Shown piece after piece: positions 56,985 to 64,000 of a DNA stretch of 64,000 nt. The stretch spans positions 135,724 to 199,723 of the forward strand of contig NZ_BMXW01000003.1 of the NCBI RefSeq assembly GCF_014651955.1, written 5' to 3'. The position numbers and the translations under genes are program-made. The stretch is from Shewanella fodinae (GTDB lineage Bacteria > Pseudomonadota > Gammaproteobacteria > Enterobacterales > Shewanellaceae). A model generated the notes under the pieces. The model was not told the DNA's origin. It saw nothing but the letters and a program-made list of their open reading frames with translations, and ran no database searches. Positions within the stretch are counted from its first letter, which is position 1, and each line of letters begins with the position of its first letter.

Positions 56985-58268
56985 ATGTCAGAACAGCTGC
57001 AAACCGTTCCATTTTCTCTGCGCGATTACCGCATTGTGGCGCTATCAGTGCTCGGTGGTGCGTTGGAAGTCTATGACTTTATTATCTTTGTGTTTTTATC
57101 GGTGACCATCGCTGATGTATTTTTCCCGCCCTCAGTTCCAGAGTGGTTAAGACTGGTACAAAGTCTGGTGATCTTCTCAGTCGGCTATCTGGCGCGGCCA
57201 CTCGGCGGTATTGTGATAGCGCATTTCGCCGATAAATTTGGCCGCAAACACATGTTCAATTTCACGGTATTGTTTATGGCAATGCCCTGTTTGCTGATTG
57301 GTGTATTACCCGGATATGTCACCATTGGTATCTGGGCTCCGTTACTGTTGTTGCTGGCGCGGATTGTTCAAGGGGCAGCGTTGGGCGGTGAAGTCCCCAA
57401 CGCTTGGGTATTTGTGGCAGAACATGCACCACAACAGCATCGCGGTTATGCTTTGGGACTACTGCAAGCAGGGCTGACTTTGGGCTACATGCTGGCGGCA
57501 TTAACCGCTACATTAATCACCCGCAATGTGTCCGATGCCGAGTTACAACAATGGGCCTGGCGTATCCCATTTATCATTGGCGGTATCTTTGGCTTTATTT
57601 CGGTGTGGCTAAGGCAATGGCTCAGCGAAACACCGGTATTTATGGCGTTACAAAAGGAACAACAATTAGTGCAAAAGCTGCCGCTGTCTGCGATATTTCG
57701 TCAGCACAAATATGCGGCGCTACCCGCAGCACTGCTGACGGCTATGCTGGTGTCGGCGGTGGTGATGACGGTCGTAGTTACACCCATTGCGCTGCAAAAA
57801 TTTTATAAGATGGATGCCGCAACCACCTTTGAAATCAGCTGTATCGCCATTTTGTTCCTAAATGTGGGCTGCGTAATAGCCGGTAAACTGGCAGATTTGC
57901 TGGGGCGCTGGCAAACTGTTGCGCTCTATAGCGTATTGCTGGCTGTTGGCACCTCGGTGCTGACACTGGTGCTGGATGCTCCGCCAAAAACCTTACTGTT
58001 GGGATATGCCATAGCCGGGCTCTGTAGCGGTATTATCAGCGCGGTGCCTGCCATCGTGGTGCAGTTATTTCCGTCTGCGGTTAAAGTCACCGGAATTTCG
58101 CTGGTGTATAACCTGACCTATTCTGTCTGCTCCAGCATTATGCCGCTGGCGCTGCTGGCATTACTGCATGCACACCGCTGGGGCATGGCAGTGTTTGCCT
58201 GGGGCATGATGTTGCTGGGTCTGGCAACGGCCTATCTGTTCCGCCATGTCAGATGTTACAGTGATTAA
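56985..58268 (+). CDS. MFS transporter, metabolite:H+ symporter (MHS) type
   Basis: 427 residues with 12 predicted membrane segments. The MHS signatures are visible: GGALEVYDFIIFVFLS in helix 1, GYLARPLGGIVIAHFADKFGRK after helix 2, and RIVQGAALGGEVPNAWVFVAEHAP. The family takes up organic acids, betaine or proline (KgtP, ProP). Substrate cannot be told. ATG 56985 is chosen because it gives the usual cytosolic N-terminus; an earlier in-frame ATG at 56910 would add 25 residues. Confidence 0.85.
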   Translation: MSEQLQTVPFSLRDYRIVALSVLGGALEVYDFIIFVFLSVTIADVFFPPSVPEWLRLVQSLVIFSVGYLARPLGGIVIAHFADKFGRKHMFNFTVLFMAMPCLLIGVLPGYVTIGIWAPLLLLLARIVQGAALGGEVPNAWVFVAEHAPQQHRGYALGLLQAGLTLGYMLAALTATLITRNVSDAELQQWAWRIPFIIGGIFGFISVWLRQWLSETPVFMALQKEQQLVQKLPLSAIFRQHKYAALPAALLTAMLVSAVVMTVVVTPIALQKFYKMDAATTFEISCIAILFLNVGCVIAGKLADLLGRWQTVALYSVLLAVGTSVLTLVLDAPPKTLLLGYAIAGLCSGIISAVPAIVVQLFPSAVKVTGISLVYNLTYSVCSSIMPLALLALLHAHRWGMAVFAWGMMLLGLATAYLFRHVRCYSD

Positions 58269-58699
58269 ATTGGTTGCCGTTGCCACTGGTGTTTTTTGCC
58301 GAACCCCAAACGGTTATCCACCATTTTTACCGTCTGCAACTGTAACTGCCACAGCGGTGCGGACTTGAGTTTAGCGATGGGGAAACGCTGACAGTAACGC
58401 GCTTTGATTGCCGCTATCTCAGCTGCAGCGACTTTAGCGGCAATGGCGGTAAACTGAATGCCCTGAATGTGCAGCACTGCTTCTGTTTGTTCGGCAATAG
58501 TACCTGCAACCTGCGCATTAGCTAGCATGGCTTGCGTGTGGCGGCTGTCGTCGGCGGTCATCAGATAGCAACACATGGTGGCGGCATCAAATACATAAAA
58601 ACAGCTGGCACACCACAAGCCTTCTTGATCCTGAGTACAAAGCGTTAGCACATGTTGCTGTTGCAAATATTGGGTGATGGCTGCTGTCGCGGCGGTCAT
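58265..58699 (-). CDS. yhbP: UPF0306 protein YhbP (PNPOx-like flavin-binding fold)
   Basis: 144 residues matching YhbP along its length: QYLQQQHVLTLCTQDQEGLWCASCFYVFD region and the C-terminal DNRLGFGKKHQW. The split-barrel fold is related to pyridoxamine phosphate oxidase and may bind flavin, but function is unknown. Converges with the transporter gene, overlapping it by 4 bases. Confidence 0.82.
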   Translation of the reverse strand: MTAATAAITQYLQQQHVLTLCTQDQEGLWCASCFYVFDAATMCCYLMTADDSRHTQAMLANAQVAGTIAEQTEAVLHIQGIQFTAIAAKVAAAEIAAIKARYCQRFPIAKLKSAPLWQLQLQTVKMVDNRLGFGKKHQWQRQPI

Positions 58700-58784
58700 T
58701 ATGACTCCGACCTCAATGAAGATACGCCATCATAAAACACAACCGCCACAGTCCCCAACACCTCACACACCAATGCGGCGGACG

Positions 58785-59915
58785 TTAAGCATCGCCCCAG
58801 ACTTCGTTTGCAATGTCCACCACCAGTGCCAGCTTACGGCGCTGTTCGTCAAAGGCGATGTTATTGCCATGCACGGTTGAAGAGAAACCACACTGTGGCG
58901 ACAGCGATAACTGTTCTAACGGTGCATAACGGGCAGCTTCATCAATACGGCGTTTGATAGCATCTTTTGATTCCATCTGCCCAAATTTACTGGTGATCAG
59001 CCCCAATACCACGTGTTTGCCTTTGGGCAGAAAACGCAGTGGCCGAAAATCACCCGAGCGCTCGTCGTCATATTCGAGGAAAAACGCATCCAGTTCCATT
59101 TTGGCTAACAGTGCTTCCGCCACCGGCTCATAGTTACCTTCGGCCGCATAAGTGCTGCGGAAATTACCGCGACACAAGTGAATGCCCAAGGTCATGCCTT
59201 GAGGTTTATAAGCCACTACCCGGTTAATAAAATCGGCGTAGCGATACGGCAGTTCATTAGGGTCATCACCGCGACTACGCGCCGCTTCACGCATTTTTTC
59301 GTCACACAGATAGGCCAGATTGGTATCGTCCATCTGCACATAACGGCAACCCGCATCCGCCAGTGACTGCAACTCGGCGCCATAGGCTTTGGCCACGTCT
59401 TCATAGAATTCAGGCGCCAGTTGTGGATATGCCTGCTGGCTGATCCCGGCCCGACCACCGCGAAAATGCAGCATGGTGGGCGAAGGCAAAGTCACTTTGG
59501 GCACCAGCGCGCTACCTAATGCTTGGGTCTGTTGTTGCAGATATACAAAATCTGCCAATTGGATATTCTTCACATGGCGTACTTTGTCCATCACCTTAAT
59601 AACCGGCGGTGCTAATTCCAAACTGCCGTCGTCACGAGTAATAGTGCGCGGTTCTTCACTGACAACGCCGCCTAACTGCCGCAAGAAATCTACATGAAAG
59701 TAGGTGCGCCGAAACTCACCATCGGTGATCACTTTCAGCCCCACATCCCGTTGCATGCCAATCACCTCGGCAATGGCGCGATCTTCCACTTGTCGCAGTT
59801 GCGCCGCATCAATGCCACCGCTGGCAAACGCCGCTCGAGCTTGTAACAGATAATCCGGGCGTAAAAAACTGCCAACATGCTCGGCGCGAAAAGGCAACGG
59901 GACAACTGAACTCAT
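58785..59915 (-). CDS. cobalamin-independent methionine synthase-like protein (MetE C-terminal domain type)
   Basis: 376 residues, corresponding to the C-terminal catalytic half of MetE and to stand-alone YxjG/YxjH-type methyltransferases. The start AEHVGSFLRPDYLL, the YVQMDDTNLAY segment, HLCRGNFRSTYA and the zinc-region LSPQCGFSSTVHG near 340 are present. It probably transfers a methyl group to homocysteine, donor unsure. ATG 59915 is preceded by a strong GGAGGA. Two MetR-like boxes lie upstream. Confidence 0.88.
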   Translation of the reverse strand: MSSVVPLPFRAEHVGSFLRPDYLLQARAAFASGGIDAAQLRQVEDRAIAEVIGMQRDVGLKVITDGEFRRTYFHVDFLRQLGGVVSEEPRTITRDDGSLELAPPVIKVMDKVRHVKNIQLADFVYLQQQTQALGSALVPKVTLPSPTMLHFRGGRAGISQQAYPQLAPEFYEDVAKAYGAELQSLADAGCRYVQMDDTNLAYLCDEKMREAARSRGDDPNELPYRYADFINRVVAYKPQGMTLGIHLCRGNFRSTYAAEGNYEPVAEALLAKMELDAFFLEYDDERSGDFRPLRFLPKGKHVVLGLITSKFGQMESKDAIKRRIDEAARYAPLEQLSLSPQCGFSSTVHGNNIAFDEQRRKLALVVDIANEVWGDA

Positions 59916-60011
59916 GGTTCCTCCGACGAGGGTAGAAAATTCAAGACCAGCACATGTTAGCACCGGCGCTACAACTCGGGGCAGCCATAGCGTTGCAGAT
60001 ATCGACTTAGT

Positions 60012-60024
60012 TGAATAAGTTTCA
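60012..60024. promoter_or_regulatory. MetR-like box 1 upstream of the methyltransferase gene
   Basis: TGAATAAGTTTCA fits the MetR consensus TGAA-N5-TTCA exactly. Together with a second copy 32 bases away (three helix turns) it supports control of the minus-strand methionine gene by MetR with homocysteine. Confidence 0.65.
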
Positions 60025-60043
60025 GCAACTGCCACGTTGATCA

Positions 60044-60056
60044 TGAAAAACTTTCA
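60044..60056. promoter_or_regulatory. MetR-like box 2 upstream of the methyltransferase gene
   Basis: TGAAAAACTTTCA is the second exact match to TGAA-N5-TTCA, 129 bases from the ATG at 59915. It could also act on the divergent phosphatase gene starting near 60152. Confidence 0.65.
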
Positions 60057-60151
60057 GCAGCAGCGGGTATTAGCAATAGCGGCCACGTATGGCTTGACCT
60101 GAGCACAACGGCGGCGGCACTATGCAGCTTTTAATCAAGATATACGCGCTA

Positions 60152-60769
60152 ATGCCTGCCGAACTTTATCTCTTGCGTCATGGTCAGACCCGTTTTAATG
60201 CCGAGCGGCGCCTGCAAGGACAATGTAATTCACCACTCACCGCCCTAGGCGAACGTCAAGCCTATGCCATGGGCGTTACCCTCAAACAGCACATCCGTGA
60301 TATCCGGCAGTGGCAAGTTGTCAGCAGCCCCCTAGGGCGGGCGCTACAAACAGCGGAGCGGGTTTGTGCTGGTCTTGGTATCAGCAGTGAACATATCCGC
60401 ACCGATGCGCGCATACAGGAAGTCGGATTAGGGCAATGGGAACAGTGTCATATCGACGAAATTCTGGCATCACAGCCGCAACTGCAACAACAGCCAGACT
60501 GGTATTTAAAGGCACCACAAGGGGAAGAGTTTGTGGCCATCCGTTTGCGTCTCAACCATTGGCTGGCAGGACTGCACGCCAATGACAGACTGATAGTCAT
60601 CAGCCACGGCTTGACCGGCATGATACTGCGGGCATTGTTGTTACAGTTGCCTTACGAAGAGATCTGGCAACTGGAACGGCCACAGGATGCGTTTTACTAT
60701 TATCGACACGGCGATCTACAAAAGCTCAACGTCGCGCCTGACCTGCTTGAATTAGCCGTGCATCAATAG
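60152..60769 (+). CDS. histidine phosphatase family protein (phosphoglycerate mutase-like)
   Basis: 205 residues. The RHG motif LYLLRHGQTRFNAERRLQG gives the phospho-accepting His; the second His is in VISHGLTGMILR near 155 and the acidic residue is in IQEVGLGQWEQ. Members include alpha-ribazole phosphatase and sugar phosphatases. Substrate unknown. ATG 60152 gives the usual start just before the RHG strand; ATG 60122 is in frame and adds ten residues. Neither has a clear Shine-Dalgarno. Confidence 0.85.
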   Translation: MPAELYLLRHGQTRFNAERRLQGQCNSPLTALGERQAYAMGVTLKQHIRDIRQWQVVSSPLGRALQTAERVCAGLGISSEHIRTDARIQEVGLGQWEQCHIDEILASQPQLQQQPDWYLKAPQGEEFVAIRLRLNHWLAGLHANDRLIVISHGLTGMILRALLLQLPYEEIWQLERPQDAFYYYRHGDLQKLNVAPDLLELAVHQ

Positions 60770-61004
60770 CACTCAGCAGCCGCGCAATAAACTCATTATC
60801 CTCGGAATTGTGGCAACCGCTATGTGCATGGCACAAACATAAATCGCCTAGCAACACCTTACTGAGATCGTTGCGGCAACACGCCTGCCACAGCTGTGCG
60901 GCAGCGGCTTCTGGCGAATGCTCATATCGGCGTCGTTGCAACCACAAAAACGCAGCTACTCGGTACTGGGGTGATGAACGACTAAAGATAAAATCCCAAT
61001 CCAT
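60726..61004 (-). CDS. hypothetical 92-residue protein
   Basis: Follows the diguanylate cyclase stop by 11 bases and converges with the histidine phosphatase gene, overlapping its 3' end by 44 bases. Contains a Cys/His-rich patch (LCLCHAHSGCHN) near 55-66 and no signal or membrane segment. No family is recognised. The operon position is the main support; it has no strong ribosome-binding site, so translation may depend on coupling. Confidence 0.55.
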   Translation of the reverse strand: MDWDFIFSRSSPQYRVAAFLWLQRRRYEHSPEAAAAQLWQACCRNDLSKVLLGDLCLCHAHSGCHNSEDNEFIARLLSAIDARLIQAGQARR

Positions 61005-61015
61005 AATCGTTGCAT

Positions 61016-61969
61016 TCAGTTAGACAAGTTAACCCGATCGCGGCCATCTTTCTTCGCCCGGTACAGTGCGGTATCGGCGGCAAACAGCAGCGCTTCTGGC
61101 GTACGGAACTGACCATTGACCTCAGCGGCAATCCCCTGACTCACGGTGATCCCCGATTTGCCCGCCAATTCCCCACAATTAATCTGCGAAATCCGCTCAC
61201 GCAAGCCTTCGGCAATAGTCTTAGCCTGCACACCATTCATGCCCGGCAGGATCAGTGCAAACTCTTCACCGCCATAACGCGCGGCCAGACAATCTTCATC
61301 GGGCAAGGCCTGTTGCAACGCATAGGCCACCTGCTGCAAACAACGGTCACCCTGAATATGACCAAAACGGTCGTTAAACAGTTTGAAGTGATCCACATCC
61401 ACAATCACTATCGAAATTGGGTCGCGCGTTGCTGTGCATTGTTCCCAAAGTTTCTGCAAGGTCTCAAAAAAGGCACGACGGTTTGCCAGTCCGGTTAACG
61501 CATCGGTACACGCCAGTTGATGCAACCGCTGGATTTCGGCTTTTTGTGCTCTCAAATCTTGAAAAGTCGCCAGCAAACAAGGTTGTTTTACCGGCATAAA
61601 CGACAGAGACATATTCACGGGTACCGCGGTTTCATTGATATCTATCATCATTTCTGAGGCACTGTGCACCAATGCTTGCGGATCACCGTACTGCTCAAAA
61701 CAGTTACGATAAAAAGCTGACCACGGCGCGGCCAGAAACGAGTGTAATTGCTTACTTACTAGCATCTCGGTGGTGGATGCAAATAACGATAGCGCCGCCT
61801 TATTGGCATAAACCACTGAGCCTTGTAAGTCCAACTGCAACGTGGGTTGCTGTAGCCGCTCCAATAACAGTTGCAGCAGGTCTACTTCATTAGCAGCTTG
61901 TGCAATTCCCGCGGGTATCACCTCGTCAACGATAGTGATAGACGGTTTTGAGTTTGATTGTGAAGACAT
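61016..61969 (-). CDS. PAS-GGDEF diguanylate cyclase
   Basis: 317 residues: a PAS domain (about 25-140; LQQPTLQLDLQGSVVYANKAALSLF), a linker coiled coil and a GGDEF domain (about 150-315) with active-site RYGGEEFALIL. The Mg/substrate residues DVDHFKLFNDRFGH are present, so it should make cyclic di-GMP. There is no RxxD inhibitory I-site before GGEEF (the segment reads PDEDCLAARYGGEEF). Soluble; the PAS ligand is unknown. A nearby source of the signal that MshE binds. Confidence 0.9.
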   Translation of the reverse strand: MSSQSNSKPSITIVDEVIPAGIAQAANEVDLLQLLLERLQQPTLQLDLQGSVVYANKAALSLFASTTEMLVSKQLHSFLAAPWSAFYRNCFEQYGDPQALVHSASEMMIDINETAVPVNMSLSFMPVKQPCLLATFQDLRAQKAEIQRLHQLACTDALTGLANRRAFFETLQKLWEQCTATRDPISIVIVDVDHFKLFNDRFGHIQGDRCLQQVAYALQQALPDEDCLAARYGGEEFALILPGMNGVQAKTIAEGLRERISQINCGELAGKSGITVSQGIAAEVNGQFRTPEALLFAADTALYRAKKDGRDRVNLSN

Positions 61970-62418
61970 CGTCTTTCTCCCTGTTATTCATGCCTGGCAA
62001 CAGACACAGTTTTCAGGGTTAGGCTACAAACTCCGCTCGGCAATTACCTTCTGCCAACCTTACCGTGCAACATACTGATATAAATAGCTTTATTTTTTAT
62101 GACTAAAGCAGCAACACACAGCATTTTCCATTAAATAGGCGTAATTTTGACATCCCAGACTTGCCACATATCAAAAATCATTAGGCTGGCTTGCCCATAT
62201 ATAGATACAACACGGTTGTGGTTTTGTGGGTAAAGTTCACCAAAGCGGAAGTACACAATTTTTGAGAGCGCAAGGGGTTTGATAATGCAAAGGGAAGAAA
62301 ACAGCCAATATTGACGGCGGATGATGGATGAGGTGCCACAGCTGTTTGTCGGTTAAACCACCTGAATACAGGCCCAAATATGCTGTTAGCGCATCGGGAC
62401 TGTGTCCACCAAACTCAA
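61970..62418. other. intergenic region between diguanylate cyclase and outer-membrane barrel genes
   Basis: About 450 bases without a convincing gene. I see no strong terminator, tRNA or repeat. The cyclase promoter should be near 61980-62120, which is AT-rich, but I cannot pick it out. Confidence 0.4.
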
Positions 62419-62970
62419 CTAGAACTTATAACCAAAACCAATGGTCACTGAGCTGATATCGTAAGGATCATCAGCAAAGAAATGGTTGTACGCCAGCGTA
62501 GTGAAATAGCGGCCATAATCGGCTTTTAGCCCAATACTGGCAACGGGTTTATATTCGTTATCTGACGCTGAACCCGATAGGGAGAAGCCATCGCCAACAT
62601 AGTTCACCTCCACTTTGGCATGCAGATAGCTGTAACCCGCTTTTACAAAACCCTGCACCGTTGAGGTAAATGGGTAACTGGCTTTCATTGCTACGTCTAT
62701 GGCATAGACGTCAATATCAATACCATCGTTACTGCTGGGCCAATAATGGAAATCTGACTCCACTGCCCATGTGGCATTTAATGGAATACCCGCGGTAACA
62801 CCATACACAGCTTTGTTATCATCGAGGCCGTCTGTCAGGTTTGTGCCATAACCGACGTTAGCTGCCAGATAGAACTGACTATCAACGCTCTGAGATGACT
62901 CATCTGCCACCGCCGCAAATGAAAGCAAACCCGCGATTGGAATAAATAAAGCAATCTTGCTGTACTGCAT
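62419..62970 (-). CDS. small outer-membrane beta-barrel protein
   Basis: 183 residues with a signal peptide (about 1-22, ending in VADE-like region) and alternating strands that end in an aromatic residue (VTIGFGYKF), the outer-membrane sorting signal. An eight-stranded barrel of the OmpA/Ail-like (porin family) type is likely: NVGYGTNLTD, GVTAGIPLN, VKAGYSYLHAKV and TTLAYNHFF are strand pairs. Role unknown. Confidence 0.82.
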   Translation of the reverse strand: MQYSKIALFIPIAGLLSFAAVADESSQSVDSQFYLAANVGYGTNLTDGLDDNKAVYGVTAGIPLNATWAVESDFHYWPSSNDGIDIDVYAIDVAMKASYPFTSTVQGFVKAGYSYLHAKVEVNYVGDGFSLSGSASDNEYKPVASIGLKADYGRYFTTLAYNHFFADDPYDISSVTIGFGYKF

Positions 62971-63126
62971 GAAATTTCCTTATATCAATAACTATCCATC
63001 TAGATAGGCCGCAAATACTAGCAGCCCCCGTGAAGATGTTAAACAATGTTGAGCTTAGCTATTGATAAAAATCGCAAAATCAGCAATGAGCTATCTGTAA
63101 ATCGTCACGTCAAGAGAGTTGTTGGG

Positions 63127-63897
63127 GGTTATTGGGACAGTGGGGTTATTGGCGGGTTATTGGGACAGCCATTAATTTGCAGTGTTGATGAACAAGCAAG
63201 CACTGTTAACTTGCATGATGTAAGTTGATTTAAATCCCATCCGTGCCGGGATTGCCGACAGCATTGTGAACTCAGATTTCACTTCTATTCAAACACGGAT
63301 TAAAGAGTAGCAGCAAAAAGTCCAGCCAGATAACCCCACATCACCGCACAAAACCACACCATTAAAACCGCTATTAGATTTTGACGGTGCTACACACACA
63401 GCCACACAATCGGGCATTCCATTCCACTTTGCTGATTACTTGGAGCTGATTGATTGGACCGGCCGCGCTGTCCGCACCGACAAACGCGGCGCTATTGCCG
63501 AAACAGCACCCAAGCTATCACAACAATTGAGAATAGCGTCAGACGCTTGGATGCACAGTGCTACCGAATTCAGCAAACAATACGCTCGCGCTTGTGGCAG
63601 TTGGGCGGCTATGTGTGAATTCAAAACCCGCCAAGGTGGCAAATGGTGTCGCGGTAAACAATACAGCAGTGAGCTATATCAGTAACACATAAAACTCATC
63701 TTCTTGTCAGTACTGAGTGAAACCTGAACGACGTTTCACAAACTTCGCACATCCAAAATTTATCAATCGCGCAAAATCCGGACTCAGCCAGCTACTTACC
63801 GAGGCACAACACCCCTCGTCTTCTATCAAATCGCCATAACGCGGAAGAAAACCGAAAAAAAGAAACAACCACACAAACAAATGGTGGCTGTCCCAAT
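63127..63897 (+). mobile_element. decayed Y1/RAYT-type element with inverted terminal motifs
   Basis: GGTTATTGGGACAG occurs at 63127-63140 and again, as GGGTTATTGGGACAGCC, at 63154-63170. The right side carries the opposite orientation, GGCTGTCCCAAT (886-897 of the 63 kb block). The 12-bp core ATTGGGACAGCC is a perfect inverted pair about 720 bp apart. Between them lies the 3' part of a Y1-type transposase gene. The signal suggests a RAYT/IS200-like element of a kind common in Shewanella and Vibrio; the left part of the gene is missing. Confidence 0.65.
63224..63685 (+). pseudogene. 3' remnant of a Y1/RAYT transposase
   Basis: The frame reads VDLNPIRAGIADS, the conserved motif after the catalytic region of REP-associated tyrosine transposases, and ends with the family-typical tail SGIPFHFADYLELIDWTGRA and RTDKRGAI. 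An in-frame TAG at 63308 interrupts it, and a TAA at 63221 lies just before the first matching codon. The upstream catalytic part (HxH and Tyr) is absent. The gene is therefore truncated and inactive. Confidence 0.8.
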
Positions 63898-64000
63898 TAT
63901 TTTATTTTCCGAGCATAATGACCCGGCTCATCGCTGGCTGCGCGAGTGCCTGCGTTGAGGTGTGTACGAGGCAGTATGCTATGTTAAATGCAATGGCTGG

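Noticed and set aside
62200..62350. Possible CsrB-like small RNA (a few GGA motifs)
   Set aside because: Only about four scattered GGA triplets and no terminator; CsrB-type RNAs carry many GGA motifs in hairpin loops.
63046..63228. 60-codon plus-strand frame before the transposase relic
   Set aside because: Runs through the repeated end motif of the element and has no homology; it does not contain the missing transposase N-terminus.

Overview
The window is chromosomal DNA of a gammaproteobacterium, most likely Shewanella or a close relative. The evidence is the gene order maf-mreD-mreC-mreB followed by a full set of MSHA (mannose-sensitive haemagglutinin) type IV pilus genes and a CsrD/MshH-type protein. 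The priA-argS-ftsN-hslV-hslU block with rpmE nearby fits the same group. I found no rRNA, tRNA or CRISPR array. The assignment rests on recognised families and gene order, not on a database search.

Layout. Positions 1-828 are the end of an IS4-family insertion sequence, cut by the window edge. Next to it (1245-3506) is a lone gene for a large divergent tubulin/FtsZ-superfamily protein; it has the glycine-rich GTP signature, a T6-like Asn and both acidic residues of a T7-like loop. On the minus strand follow a four-gene export operon (TolC-like, HlyD-like, two ABC-2 permeases, no ATPase; 3588-8251), then tldD, a nitrilase-family amidase, yhdP, rng, maf, mreD, mreC and mreB (8337-19493). The MSHA locus fills 19719-36531 (mshQ, P, O, D, C, A, B, F, G, E, N, M, L, K, J, I2, I), with csrD just upstream (36732-38639) and a malic enzyme behind it.

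From 40057 the map is mixed. There is a roughly 1 kb stretch without a recognisable gene, then a small ribbon-helix-helix/RAMA-like protein with three 10-bp-spaced repeats in front of it. After these come rpmE, a FimV/LysM-like protein, and the housekeeping run priA, argS, ftsN, hslV and hslU, in which hslVU has a good sigma-32-type promoter. At 50014-52315 lies an operon of four small lipoproteins (CsgG-like, unknown, DUF4810-like, DUF799-like). Further on are a PEBP-family protein, a ChrR-type flavoreductase, a Tat-exported six-hairpin-like enzyme divergent from an MHS-family transporter across a 28-bp palindrome, yhbP, a MetE-C-terminal-type methyltransferase behind two MetR-like boxes, a histidine phosphatase, a PAS-GGDEF diguanylate cyclase and a small outer-membrane barrel. 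The right end holds a decayed Y1/RAYT-type transposase relic between inverted copies of a 12-bp motif.

How the parts connect. The mreBCD/rng/maf/yhdP set concerns cell shape, RNA processing and envelope lipid transport. The MSHA locus builds a retractile pilus whose assembly ATPase carries an N-terminal c-di-GMP-binding domain; the window also encodes a degenerate GGDEF/EAL protein (CsrD) and an apparently active diguanylate cyclase. Start sites were chosen from Shine-Dalgarno spacing, overlaps with neighbours and family N-termini; doubtful ones are marked.
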